From Brachionus manjavacas (Eukaryota; Rotifera; Eurotatoria; Ploima; Brachionidae): DNA of 64,000 nucleotides. The stretch spans positions 124,001 through 188,000 of the forward strand of contig JAHQIY010000016.1 of NCBI GenBank assembly GCA_019054805.1. The letters are read 5' to 3'. The translations under genes and the position numbers were made by a program. Positions 12,201-24,100 of the stretch are shown piece by piece. How positions within the stretch are numbered: position 1 is the first letter of the stretch; every line of letters begins with the position of its first letter. The notes under the pieces were generated by a model. It searched no databases. It had not been told where the DNA came from and saw only the letters and a list, made by a program, of their open reading frames with translations.

Positions 12201-12986
12201 CCTCAATATTTTAAAAAAGTTTAAACCAGAAAGTTATTCCAAATTTTCTCTACTAATCACAATCGGATAAATTGTTTAGGGCCTAAGGTTTACAAAATTA
12301 GTTCAAAAACTCATAATTTTTTTTTCAACGTTAATCAACAGGCTAGTGCCCTTGTCAATAAAGACCGATTAACACTCCTTTTATTTGATTTTAAGATCTT
12401 TTACCACCATTTAATACTGAATCCTTGAAAGTTGCGAACTTCAGCATTGATCTCTTGATCACAAAGCTATTCATTAGTCTTGCATAAAAAATCCAAGTGT
12501 TTTTTAACCATTTACTGCTTTTGATGCTGGTTCAATCAGGTTCTCATTATTCCTAAAATTGTATTTTAAATTCGTTGAGTCATTTTTGTCCAATTTCAAT
12601 CTTAAATTATCAGGTAAGATTGAAATGAAAAAAAAGAATTTAATAAGCAAAAGATAGCACTCTTTCTAGTATTCTATGCTGAAACGCATATAAATCATAT
12701 TTTTATAAAAAATTGTGAATTTCATTAAAATTATTAACCTAAAATTTAAACTTAAACAATTTAAATATCGAAAAATGATTAATTTAAGCTAGTTTAATAA
12801 TTGCCTCTTTTAAATAATATCGCAATATAGTGGAGCAGTGATCAAAATAAGGCAAAATAAAAGTCTTAAAAAACTTTATTTTCACAGGATTTGACACATA
12901 TAATAGTCTATTAATTACTGAATAATTTTTATTTACAACTAATGATATACTACAAAATTAGTCCAAAGACTCATCATAAAATTTTG
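9259..12986. other. AT-rich gene-poor region
   Basis: About 3.7 kb of highly AT-rich sequence after the DNAJC21 polyadenylation signal (AATAAA near 9261). One degenerate AT-hook-like fragment (10134-10397) stands out. A GC-richer patch near 12330-12580 has short broken frames I cannot assign. Otherwise I see nothing. Confidence 0.6.
10134..10397 (+). pseudogene. Degenerate fragment with two AT-hook-like basic motifs
   Basis: One reading frame carries RPRPRKKKKPIKFG at its start and RDRGRPRKRKVEDG about 60 codons later, both resembling AT-hook/nuclear localisation motifs common in transposon-encoded and chromatin proteins. It sits in a GC-richer island in an otherwise featureless region, and the frame between the motifs is not intact. 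The parent family is unknown; a decayed mobile-element protein is the likeliest source. Confidence 0.3.
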
Positions 12987-13016
12987 GTGCACAGGGGTGC
13001 ACAGGGGTGCACAGGG
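12987..13016. repeat. Three tandem copies of a 10-bp unit at a MITE edge
   Basis: The decamer GTGCACAGGG occurs three times head-to-tail. Its first five bases equal the apparent target-site duplication of the adjoining foldback element, and its last five equal that element's first five bases. Confidence 0.75.
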
Positions 13017-13296
13017 ATTGTGAAGCTCGTTTCAATTCAGAAAACCTTGAATAACTTTTGTACTAAAAAAGATAAATGCTTGATTTTAAGCAAATTTGCT
13101 TAATGCAGTAAAATAAGTCTGCAAAATACTCTGCAATTTTCTGAATTTTTCACGCCATTAAAAAGTATTCTTATCAACTGTACAATATATCAACATTGCA
13201 GAGTTCTTTCAGACATATTTTACATAACAAAATTTTCTTTTTTAGTAAAAAAGCTATTCAAGTTTTTCTGAATTGAAACGAACTTCACAACTCCTG
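13012..13296. mobile_element. 285-bp palindromic MITE with long terminal inverted repeats
   Basis: The left arm starts CAGGGATTGTGAAG and the right arm, reverse-complemented, starts CAGGAGTTGTGAAG; both continue through GTTTCAATTCAGAAAA and beyond for more than 100 bp, so almost the whole element can fold on itself. It is flanked by GTGCA on both sides (13007-13011 and 13297-13301), consistent with a 5-bp target-site duplication. It has no coding capacity. CAGGR ends with a 5-bp duplication do not place it firmly; a hAT-related or Transib-like source are possibilities. Confidence 0.75.
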
Positions 13297-13338
13297 GTGC
13301 ACAATAAATCTTTTCTCCTTCAGAATATTTGTGATTTG

Positions 13339-13469
13339 CTGCTGCACTGTAATCAATAGAGTAACATAATAGAATTGTGAATCATTGAATTGATTTATTT
13401 TTAATAATGTAAATTTTACTTTAATTAAATTGAAAAATAATTACTCTTAAGTAGGGTATCTTATTTTTT
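13339..13469. repeat. Left copy of a direct repeat flanking a LINE fragment
   Basis: It begins CTGCTGCACTGTAATCA and runs through GTGAATCATTGAATTGATTTAT to CTCTTAAGTAG. The same string of landmarks recurs in the same order and orientation at 14329-14562. Between them is a LINE reverse transcriptase piece. Confidence 0.65.
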
Positions 13470-13472
13470 CGA

Positions 13473-14210
13473 ATCGAATAAGATTTTATTTAATGGACAA
13501 CATGGTTTTAGAAACGTACATTCTTGTCAAAACAGTGATCCATGATTATATTTGTGGAATAAATAAAGCTAAAGAAAAAAAACAATCAACTGTTTCTTTG
13601 TTTATTGACTCTAGGAAAGCATTTGATGTTATTGATTCAAATTTATTACTTTTAAACTTTTTCACTATGGTTTTGATAATTCTTCTTTGGGTCTTCTGTC
13701 ATACTATTTTGAAAAAAAATCTCAGATAGTTAGAATTGGCAGTGAAATGTCTAATCCTGTAAAATTAAAATTAGGTGTACTGCAGGGATCTGTTCTGAGT
13801 TCACTGCTATTTCTTATTTTTGTTAATGATTTACCATTTTTATTGAAAAATTTACGTTCCAAAATGTTTGCAGATGATACAACAATAAATATCTCTGAAA
13901 AGGACCTTGAAATAGCTTTGATAAAATTAAATGTTACAACAAAAAATTTAAATGAATGGTGAATTTTTTAGGAATTGATATAAACTGGTCAAAAACTTTT
14001 TGCATGATTTTTGAAAATAGGAAAAAATAATATTAGAGTAGTATTAGAGAATAATCCAGATAAGATTAGAGTAGGTAATGAAGAGATAATGGTTGTACAG
14101 GAAGCCTGTTTATAAGGTTTCATAATTGATCAAGATCTTAATTTTACCAAATTTGTCAAATTTAGCTTGTTGTTGAATTTTTTTCAAATAGCTATTAAAT
14201 CAATAACTCT
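13473..14210 (+). pseudogene. LINE reverse transcriptase fragment (non-LTR), frameshifted
   Basis: Two overlapping frames together show RT motifs of a CR1/Jockey-type LINE: a degenerate HGFR-like start, SRKAFDVIDSNLLLL (palm motif A region), KLGVLQGSVLSSLLFLIFVNDL (motif B) and MFADDTT (catalytic FADD box). A frameshift near 13690 separates motif A from motif B, and further decay follows the FADD box. There is no endonuclease domain, so the copy is truncated at the 5' end. It lies between two direct repeats. Confidence 0.75.
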
Positions 14211-14328
14211 TTTCAATTTTTATAAATTTTTAATATATATATATTTTTTCTTAAACAATTAAATAAATGAAGTGTTAATCAGTCTCATGAGGCATGGGCC
14301 TAGGCTGTTGAATGACCTTGAATCTATA

Positions 14329-14562
14329 CTGCTGCACTGTAATCACTGGAGTAACATTTTGACTCTAATATTGTTTTTAAGTAAATTAGTTTGCCTTAAT
14401 TGTGAATCATTGAATTGATTTATTATAAATAATATAAATTTTACTTTAATTTAAAAAAAAAATAATTATGTTTTCTGTTATTAATGTTACTCTAAAATAA
14501 GTTATTTTAGATTTAATTAAATTAAAAAATAATTGCTCTTAAGTAGTGTAGTCTATTTTTTA
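14329..14562. repeat. Right copy of the direct repeat flanking a LINE fragment
   Basis: It starts CTGCTGCACTGTAATCA and ends with CTCTTAAGTAGTGTAG, sharing the landmarks of 13339-13469 but with about 100 bp of extra AT-rich sequence in two places. Confidence 0.65.
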
Positions 14563-15530
14563 GTTAAATTTAAGATTTAAGAATTTAAAAACTAGTTAGT
14601 TGATATTTTTAATTTCTAATAATGTTAATTTTTAGTAAATCCAAAGTAAAACGATTATCACTTGAAATTAAGAAAAAAAATAGATATTTTATTTAATACT
14701 CTGATGTTTTGATAAATTTAATATTAAACTTCACATCATCACTGTTACTGACATTTTTTTATTTATTTATTATTTGCATTATCTATAAAAAATAAACAAA
14801 TTATAAAGCCCTTTCAAAATAAAACTTATAAGAGAACTAAAATTGATTTTTTGAATTTGTGAGTAACAAGTATTAAAGTTAATATATTCCACGGTTCAGG
14901 AAAGAAAGAAGAAACAATAAGGAAACAATTACAGAAAGCATTTTTTTTCATAAATCTTCTGGCTAAAATCAGTATTTTCCTTTGTATGTTTAGAAATTAC
15001 AACTAAACCAAACTTTTTAACTTATGTTTTCATTCTCAATTATTTAGAGTACGAACACAAAATAGTAAAATTATTGATTGAATTTGGTCATAAGAGTGGA
15101 AATCCTGGTTTAGTAGACTCGGTAAATTCAACAAAATTTCGTTCCTAATGAAATGAAGATTTCTTTAATTTATTTAAACTTTTTAATCTTTTACTAAAGA
15201 TAGATTTCAGTATTAGGTGAAGACATTTGGTCTCAAAATGGAAGGAAATCTGTCAAATTTTATTTAGATTGATAAAAAAATTTTACCTTAAAATTAATCT
15301 TTTTGAATTAGTTTAATTTAGTTTATTTAATACTTGTGTAACATTTGAACTTTTTTTTTGATTAGTCTAATGTTTTTAATATTTTTGTATAATAAAAACT
15401 TTTTTTAATCTTTTTTACTAAATTATTTTTATTTTTTTTTCTGTCCATGAGACTTAAAATTCTATGAATAATAAAATAAAAGTCAGATTACTACTGAATT
15501 AACAATTTATTTTGTTCTTAAAAAAATTAG
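14563..15530. other. AT-rich stretch without recognisable features
   Basis: No open frame with family resemblance, no structured repeat. I see nothing to annotate. Confidence 0.5.
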
Positions 15531-15535
15531 ATAAT

Positions 15536-15760
15536 TTTAATTACATTATGCGCTCAATCTGCTTTCCGAGACAGATTGTCATACAAATCGGTCAATAATT
15601 AGCTGGATCTTGTTTTAAAGAAGATTTCTTAGGTATCATACTAATATTGACAGTTTTACGTGCTTTAGGGATGCAAACTCTTAAAGGAATTAGGTTAGAA
15701 AATTTAATTATATCTTTTAATTTATTTTGAGTTTAGTTTTTTAACATAATATTATGAATT
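15536..15760 (-). pseudogene. LINE reverse transcriptase N-terminal fragment
   Basis: On the minus strand a frame reads IPKKSSLKQDPANY, one stop, then PICMTICLGKQIERIM. This is the conserved LINE segment normally read as IPKK..(S/D)P.NYRPISL...GK.(F/L)E..I at the start of the RT domain. One in-frame stop replaces the Arg of NYRP. Only about 60 codons survive. Confidence 0.65.
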
Positions 15761-17066
15761 TGTTTAGACTCTGATTCTGCTTCCACCCTCAATTTTTTAA
15801 AAAGTTATAATTAACTATATTCAGGTTCATCAAATCTATACTGTTTATAATCCTCAAAAAGTTAAAATTCTAATTAATCTTTTCTATTTTAGTGTTAATT
15901 AGATCTGAATTTGGACTAATTGAGATAATAACAATTCTTCAAAAAATTTTACTTTAAATTTTATGCATAACCTTAACTTCGATTTAAAATATTATTTAAT
16001 TTTATTTTTAAAAAGATGATTCCTGAATTTTTATTTTTGCCATTTATAAAAGATAGCTAGTTTTTATCATTTTATTAGTTTTTTGGCTCAAACTCAAATA
16101 ATTAGACAAATAAAAATAAAGCCTTGGGTGTTTATTTCTTTATTTTTTTCTATTCCTGTACAAGTCCTAATCAGCCCAGTCCCACCACATTTAGGAGCAG
16201 CTCATTAAAGAAAAACAGAAAGGTATAAGCCAAAAAAAGAAAATTCTGATCAACCATTAAGACTAGATGAGAAAATTACATGAGACCTTCTGTAGGAAAA
16301 AGTGGCCATTTAAAAATTGTATAAATATCATTTAATTCTTTATTTAAATAAAATTTATTTCTTTTTAAATTTTAGCTTTTTTCCAAAAAAACTTATGACA
16401 GTGGATTTTGTCTCAATCTTATTAAACAAAATCGAACCTTTTATGGTTCCAAAGCTTTTTAAAACAAATTTTCAACTCCGAAGTCAATTGATTGATTAAG
16501 TCTTTTCTTAATTATTTGACGTCGAGTTTTTTGAAAGTTTTTTCAAATTTTTAAATTGATGTATTTTATTCTTTAAAATTCAAATTTAATTTTATTAATT
16601 AGATTTGTTAATTTTTTTAATTATTTTTTATTTTTATGAAGCAATGTTTGATTGAGTTCTAGAATTCACTTTAAATAAACAATTTATTTTTATCGTCAAT
16701 TAGTAAAGCTTTATAAGCGCACTGCAATTATCATCATTATTTTAAAATACAAACTTTTAATTTGTTTTATGAAAAATTTTGCATGTCATGTATCAAAATA
16801 ATTTTTTTTAATTTCATGTTTACATCCAAATAAAAATTTTTATATCGAATTATTGTTTGCATGATTTAATTCCTTAATATCTTATTTATACTTATTTTAT
16901 ATTTTTATGTTTTTTTTTTAAATCGCAGAAAAATTGATTTTTTCCCTTGTCATAATAATTTATTTATATTTTTTATGTTGAATTTCTAATTAATTGGCTT
17001 AGATTATTCATTAGACAGATTATATTTTTAATTAAATCGAGAACTTTTACAAGTTTGTTTTCCCAG
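15761..17066. other. AT-rich stretch without recognisable features
   Basis: A 60-codon open frame near 16317 is Phe/Leu/Lys-rich and looks like chance. A GC-richer patch near 16150-16300 gave nothing I could assign. Confidence 0.5.
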
Positions 17067-17204
17067 TCATGAGCCTATTTTGTCAGGTGGATGCCAGAGA
17101 CGTTGATCAACAAAAGCTTCAATTACTTTTTCTCTAAAAGTAAACTCACTTTAAAATCAAACCTTTTAAGTCTTTTTCAGGTCGATATTTAACAGAATTT
17201 TCAG
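17067..17204 (-). pseudogene. Orphan coding fragment, possible terminal exon
   Basis: On the minus strand, a splice-acceptor-like run (ending TCATAG) precedes a frame reading ENSVKYRPEKDLKGLIL. After 16 nt that look like GTGAGT..TTTTAG the frame resumes as EKVIEAFVDQRLWHPPDKIGS and a stop. Amino-acid composition is protein-like and unlike surrounding chance frames. A 16-nt intron is implausible, so this is more likely a decayed exon or two exons of a lost gene. I do not recognise the family. Confidence 0.3.
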
Positions 17205-18173
17205 CTATGATTATAGGAATATAGATTTGAAAAAAATCAATTTAAGTGTTCCACTCCGCTTCTGCTAATAAAAATGTAAAAGATATTAATTATCTTGAAG
17301 TAACACGCTTCGTCGAAAAGCGATTAATTATCTGATCATAATTTAAATTTGCTGAAATTCATAAGAGAGTCGTTTAATTTTTTTGGCCAACAAAAAAAGA
17401 CAAAGTATTAAGAAAGGAAGACTGCACTTGATTTAAATATTTTCAAATTGTAATTTAAATTAATTTTTTATCGATTTTCCATTATCATTCTATTTCAATT
17501 AATGAAATAATCGACTCAAATTCATTCATTGTGAATCCAAATCTTACTCTTAAAGGATGTGTTTTTTCTTTAGAACTTACAATTTCTATTTATTATTTTC
17601 TATTTATTCACAGACATAAATATTGTAAAGTTAGTAGTTGAAAGCAACAAACACAGATTGACAGAGTGAATTTTTCTCTTTAATTTCCACCTTTGTGTAA
17701 AGGCATTCAACCTGATTCCATTTTTTTTTGAAAAAAAAATTAAAAACTAACTTTAATTTATTGATTTTTGTTTCATAAATTATGTGTATTCCGCGACTAC
17801 TTTTAGGAGATATTTTGATTAAATAATTAAATAAGATCTCATCTAAGAAGCCAGATTAAAAAGCCCTAATCTTATTAAGTTTTTAGCTGGAAATGATTAG
17901 ATATTGATTCAAAAAGTTAGAAATTTTTTATTTTTTAGAGTTGAAATGGTGAAATACTGCACAGTGACAAGTTAGCAGTGGGTTGGAATTTTTTGGAAGA
18001 AAATGTTGTTAAATGCTGCTAATTTGACCAGATTAGAATCGTTCGTAATCAAACAACGAAATCCGAAAGAAATTTTAGGTTTTTTTAGATCAATACACAC
18101 ATCCGATCCCAAAGCTTTAATCATAGTACTATTAATCATCATTTACTTAGTAAATAAATCTTTCAACTCAAAT

Positions 18174-21100
18174 ATGATCACGATAAATATCTTGTTTATG
18201 TTTCATTTAATTGTTATCAATAGATTTGTTACATCCCAGGAATCAGGTATTTTTCCAAATAAAATTTTGACAATTTTGCTCTTTTTTTTATTTTCAATTT
18301 TATTAGAACTAAGTTTATGTAATCCGAATTTGTACACCACGACTTCATGCATTGACATGAACAAAACCTACAGGTGCAAGTGTAATCCCGGATTTATATG
18401 GAATGGAAAGTCATGTGTCTGTAATTTAGAATATATTTTTAAACCAAATTTTTCATTTTAATATTTTTATTTAGCAACTGCGTTGGATAGCTATTTTGAG
18501 TTTCATGAAAAATCCAATAGCAGCTACATTTTCTACGAGAAAACTTTTCCAAAGCTAAACTCATTTACTCTGTCGACATGGCTGCAAATCTATGACCATT
18601 TGAATCAAAATGACACTAAAACACTTTTTACATATTCAATTGGTGAGTTTATTTTGCCTCAAATTAGAATTTAAAAATTCACCTTAATTTTTCTCATGAC
18701 ACAAAGAGCTAAAAAATTAGTTTAACTTAAAATTTTCATTTTTAACTATTCTAGAAAATTTAAAAGTATTGAAGTGTATCACTGGTTTACTTAATTAATC
18801 TAGACAAAATATTATACTTTCTCGCGGCGGTGAATTTGGAGCAAAAAAATTAAAGCAAAGCAAAATCTTTTAAAAATTTTTGGGTTATAAAAACTATAAA
18901 TTTAGTACTGTTTCTATCAATATTTGATCTATTCAATAGAAACAAAATTTTCTTATGTTTAGGTAAAACAAATTTTGTTTAAAAATGTTAAAAAGTTATT
19001 TTTATAAAATAATTGTTCAAAATTTAAATAAAACTGGGATTCAATTTAATATGGTATATTTTCCAACAGTTTTGCTCCAAACTTCACTGCCGCTCCTTTC
19101 TCTCTCATTTCTCGATTGTTGACTTTTTTTTAAAAAATAATTAAAGTCAATTCTAAAATTTAAGGGTGTTAATAATAGATTAATAATTTCAAATTGAAAA
19201 AAATAATGATCGAATTCACTAAATTTTCTACTACTTCAGTTGTTTGACACTTCAGGTTTTTATGAAAAAGAATGGTTTGAGAAAAGTTAACTTCTTCGTA
19301 CATCTGGCGCCTATATAGTCATCACCACCTTTTAGTTTTTTTGCTCATTGTCAATAAAAATTAAAATTAGCTATTAAAAAAAACATATTTTGTCACATTT
19401 ATTGATGTTATATTTGGATTTTATAAAATAAAATTACAATTAATATCACATTTAAATTCTCATCATTTCATCTATCAGGATGTATAATAAGCATATAATA
19501 TGTGTCATTATAGATCAATCTGTTGGCACCATAAGTGCAAAGAAGTTTAAAATTCTGCTCGAATGAATTAAAAAAAAAACAGATTAATTTTTTTTTTAAT
19601 TAATTAGATTTTGAATTTAATTTTAGAACAGCATAAAAAGAAAATATTTATCAAAAGTTTAAATAACCATTAAATAAAAAGTAAAAGCTCTTTTTTTTCA
19701 TTAAAAAAAAAAATCATCATTTTCTATTATATTTGACAAAGTAAGCATTATTTTCCAACAATATGTTCTTATGAATATTTGTGAATAGACCACAATTTTG
19801 AAATAATCTTATAAACTTAAGTTATGAAAACAGAGAGAAATTCATCTACTTTGTTTTAAAAAAAATCAACACATACATTTTGTATCAGTTTTTATTTATT
19901 ATATAAAACTCAGATATTAGGAGTTTTTTGTATCCTTAAGGCTTTATTTAAATAGGAAAAAAATTCTTGCATTCAAATAACCAAATTTGGTAAATCGACA
20001 AAGATATCTTTAAAAATTATTTTCGATTTTTAATTTACGCCAAAAAATGCATATAAATACAAAAGTTGAAAATTTTCGTAATTTTTAACAATAGAAATAC
20101 TAAAATTAAATCTTAAAGCAAGAGATTTCTTTTTTTTTTGATAGTAAATTAAGATCATAGCTTCTTATTAAAATTAATCTTTAAAAGGAAAATACGCTAA
20201 TTTGTTTCGCTGTTTGGTGCTATCAAATTCAAAAGTTGAATTTGGTGACAAAATTCACACAAGATTTACATTTATAGCTAATATCTTCGAAAGTCAATGT
20301 CATGCAGAAATTTCATATTTGTTCACAAAAAAATTCTTCTGGTTTCACTTGACACTCACTTGGAGCTCCCAATCCGGCCAGATGAATTTTTTTTTCAATG
20401 GGGAATTGAAATCAACATGCTACAATATTGCCTCGAAGAAAGATATAAAAACCGCGGGAAATTTTATCTTAGGTCAAAGCCACTCTGAAGATTATGAAAA
20501 CAATTTTCAAGAAAAAATTTATTTGGAAACAAACAAAGACAAAAAACTGTTTTTCGATAAAAAACTTGCCTATGTTGGTCGAATATTCAATTTTAATATT
20601 TGGAATAGAGTTATTGAACCCAATTTGATAAGAGAAATGTACCAAGATTGTAAACTAACATATTGTGGTACGGCTTCGCAGTGGTCAGATTTCCGACAGG
20701 GAACCAGAGGTAATATTAAGTTAAGGTGGCCATCAAATTTACTTTGGACTGATTTATCATGCTTTAATGAAACATATCAGCAATTAAGCTGCAATCAATA
20801 TTGTAATAAAAAAATAGGTCCTATATGCCGGGAACAGATATATAAAAATATTTTATGGCCATTGAGTAAAGAAAATGAATATGCCAGAGTCAAATGCAAT
20901 CCAAAAAATGCCCAGTCCAACTTTGCCTCAAGATACTGTCAGCATTACGAAAATAATGAATACAATTCTGATTTCAGTTATCTGCAAGCGATTGCTAGTT
21001 GGAATGAGCCTAGTATCGAAAATTGCATTCAAGAAAAATTTTTTAAACTTAAAGAGGAGGTCAGAAATTTTTACAGAAGAGACAATTTTGACGAAAGCAG

Positions 21101-24100
21101 GATTTTTAAATATTTGGAAAAATTGTACCAATTTTTTATGGAAAACATTAAATCAGATTCAAATAACAATCGCTCTATATTTGATATAAGCACTGTGATC
21201 GATACTATTTTTTATCTGATTGATGCTCAAGTAATTTGAATTGAATGAAAAAAAAATAATCTTTTGTTTAAAATTTTAATAGCATCAAGTAATAAAGCGA
21301 AATCTTGATTTAAAATTTGCCCATGGATATCCATCGCTAAACGATACAGTCTATTTTTGTGAAGTATTGTAGAATTTAGAAAATATTGTAACTAGATTTA
21401 ATCCAGTGTTTAAGTTTATCCTTGGGCTTGTTGATGGTATGCTGCAAACTTCCAAGGACTCTCAGATATGGTCTGCGAGTAATCCGATAGGGTCTGAGTC
21501 TGTCAGATTATTTGATGTGGTCAAAAAACTTTCAATGAGCTTGTATGATTTCCAGAAATTAAATTTGATTGCTGGGCTAGAATATGAAAACGAAAATTTA
21601 CGGAATTTTATGCAATCTTCTGAAGCCCGAATGCCTTCTTTTGTATTAGTAGAAATAAAGTTTTCAAACATAGGTTTTTTATTTATTTTTGTATAATTAC
21701 AAAATATATTTAGATTTTTTTTCAGTATTTCAGCAGCAATTATTGTTTCATGAAAATCAGATGCCACTAAATTTTCGATTCCCAGACAATAAATTTCGAT
21801 CAAAAACCGAATCATTCTCAAAGAATGTAACCACGACAAAAAAAATTGATAATTTAGAACCATCTGAAATTTTTTTTCAAACCACAACAAAAAGTCGTAG
21901 TGTCATTTTTAGACCAATTCAAAGTCAAAATTTGAATAACATGGTTGGCTTTATAGATTTTGAGGATGTAAATTTAAAAAGAAAACTAATGAAGCAAAAT
22001 TTAAAAAAATTCTACGGTAAAATTAATTTTAAAAATAATTTTTATTTTTAAATATTAAATTTAAGAACCATATGCATTAATCAATGTTTATTACGCAGGC
22101 ATGGAAAATTTAGTTCCAAACCACAACGCGTCATTGTAAGACTTCCTTAAGATTTTTATTCTAATTATTTTATTTTCTATTTTTTTTAACTTTAAAAGCC
22201 GACCAAAAGATAACAATATCAATTCAATCATTATCTCAACAGAATTGATCGGTCCTCATGGAAATGTTCAACTAGATGGTTCAAATTTTAACTCTACTTT
22301 TGACAAAAATTTTCAAATTAATTTCAACTTTTTCGATGTAAGTTAAAACAAAGTTAAAAAATATTTACAATTTTTTTTTAAGAATTTTAATATATCAGAT
22401 ACAAGGTGTGTTTATCTAAAAATAGTAAAAGAAAAGTAAGAATTTTTCAAAAATTAAAGCAAAACTTAAAAAAAAAATTTAAATAGATTTAAATGGTCCA
22501 GAAATGAGTGTAAACTTAAAGTTTCGGATACCAAACAAGCTACATGTGTATGTTCCAGTATGGGAGCATATTCGATTACAAATGATTTATACGATCCTTT
22601 GGTATTATTTGATATTTTTAAATTGTATTTTAGGTAATGAAATTTTTAAAGTGGGCACCTTTGATTGTCGAAAATATTCCGTTATCGATCATATCATACA
22701 TAGGATGTGCTTTGGTATTTACTATTAGTATTTTTACACTAGCTGGACTGAAGTATTTCAGGTAAGTTCTTTTAATTTTTGAAAATGATAATTTTTTGTA
22801 AAATTAATTTGAAAAATAAGTATTAGAACACAGAAATGAAAAAAATTTTTTTTCAAAATTTTTAATTCAAAAAATTGAAATCAATTATAATATTTATATT
22901 TTCTTTTTTTTGGTGTAATTGTTTTATTTCAATAATATTTCATTTTATTGCACAAATATGAAATTTATATCAAAAATAATTAATTTATATTTCCAATCAA
23001 CAAATTTTTTATTTATTTTATTTTATTTAATTAAAGTTTAAGTACCATGGACAAATTGAAATAAAAATTAATAGAAAATTAAATATCCATTTTACAATTA
23101 AGTAAAAAATTTAGTTTGTTATATACAAAAAAATGATTAAGATTATTCAACATACAATATTTTATTAAGTAAAAATAGTATTTTATCGAGTCAGTTAGTT
23201 CATTGTTGTTACATTCAAGGCACCATTCAATCAAAATAACACTCAATGCTAAATCATATTCAGTGCAATTTGTATGAGTCGGATCTTCTACTTTTGATAA
23301 CTGTTTAATAAAAGAAGTATTCTCTCTATCAAATATCTTGTAATCTTTCCTTAAGAATTCAAATACGTTTTTACATAATTGGTTATTGAGAATTTGTTTG
23401 ACCGAGAATATTTTATGCTTATAATAAATTTGTCTAAATGGCTCCAATTTTAGTGCTTTGTTCAAAGGTTTTGTTTTTGTAAATTTACTGAGTCCAATAA
23501 ATCGTTTTATTAAAATATTTTGCCGTATATCAAATTCCTTTAAACTCTTTTCATTAATAAAGATATTATATAAATTGTTGTAACTTAAATTGATTTCGAA
23601 AATTTGAAAATACCAATTACAAAAATATAAAATAAAACATATATAAAATCAATTTTTAATAGGAATTAAGTCAAGCTTTTACACTGGTATGGACTTTCAA
23701 CGTAAGATATCGAAAAAATTGATTTGGTTAAAAAATATCTCAAAAAATAATTATTTTTCTAATTCTAATATTTTCAGCATTAATTTTTTTTTAAATTATT
23801 CTTAAACTAATTTTAGTAGATAATTGGAGCATCAAAATTTTTTGCCTAAATTACTCTCAGATGATTTTAAATTAATTTTTTTAAATGATTCATGTATATA
23901 ATTTACTTGATTATTATATGGCAAGTTTTTTTTTCTATTTAACTTTTTTGAAATTTGAAATTACGTTATTTCATTAAAACTCAATACTTAAGCATGTTAA
24001 AATTTGAAATATAATTACGCAATTATTTTTAGAAATGTAAAATAGAAAAAAAAATTGCCATATTTATAAGAATTTCGTGGCTTTTTGAAATTAAGTACAA

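Noticed and set aside
18003-18173. Upstream in-frame extension of the adhesion GPCR from the ATG at 18003
   Set aside because: It would add about 57 residues before the signal peptide and has no domain; the ATG at 18174 gives a normal signal peptide.
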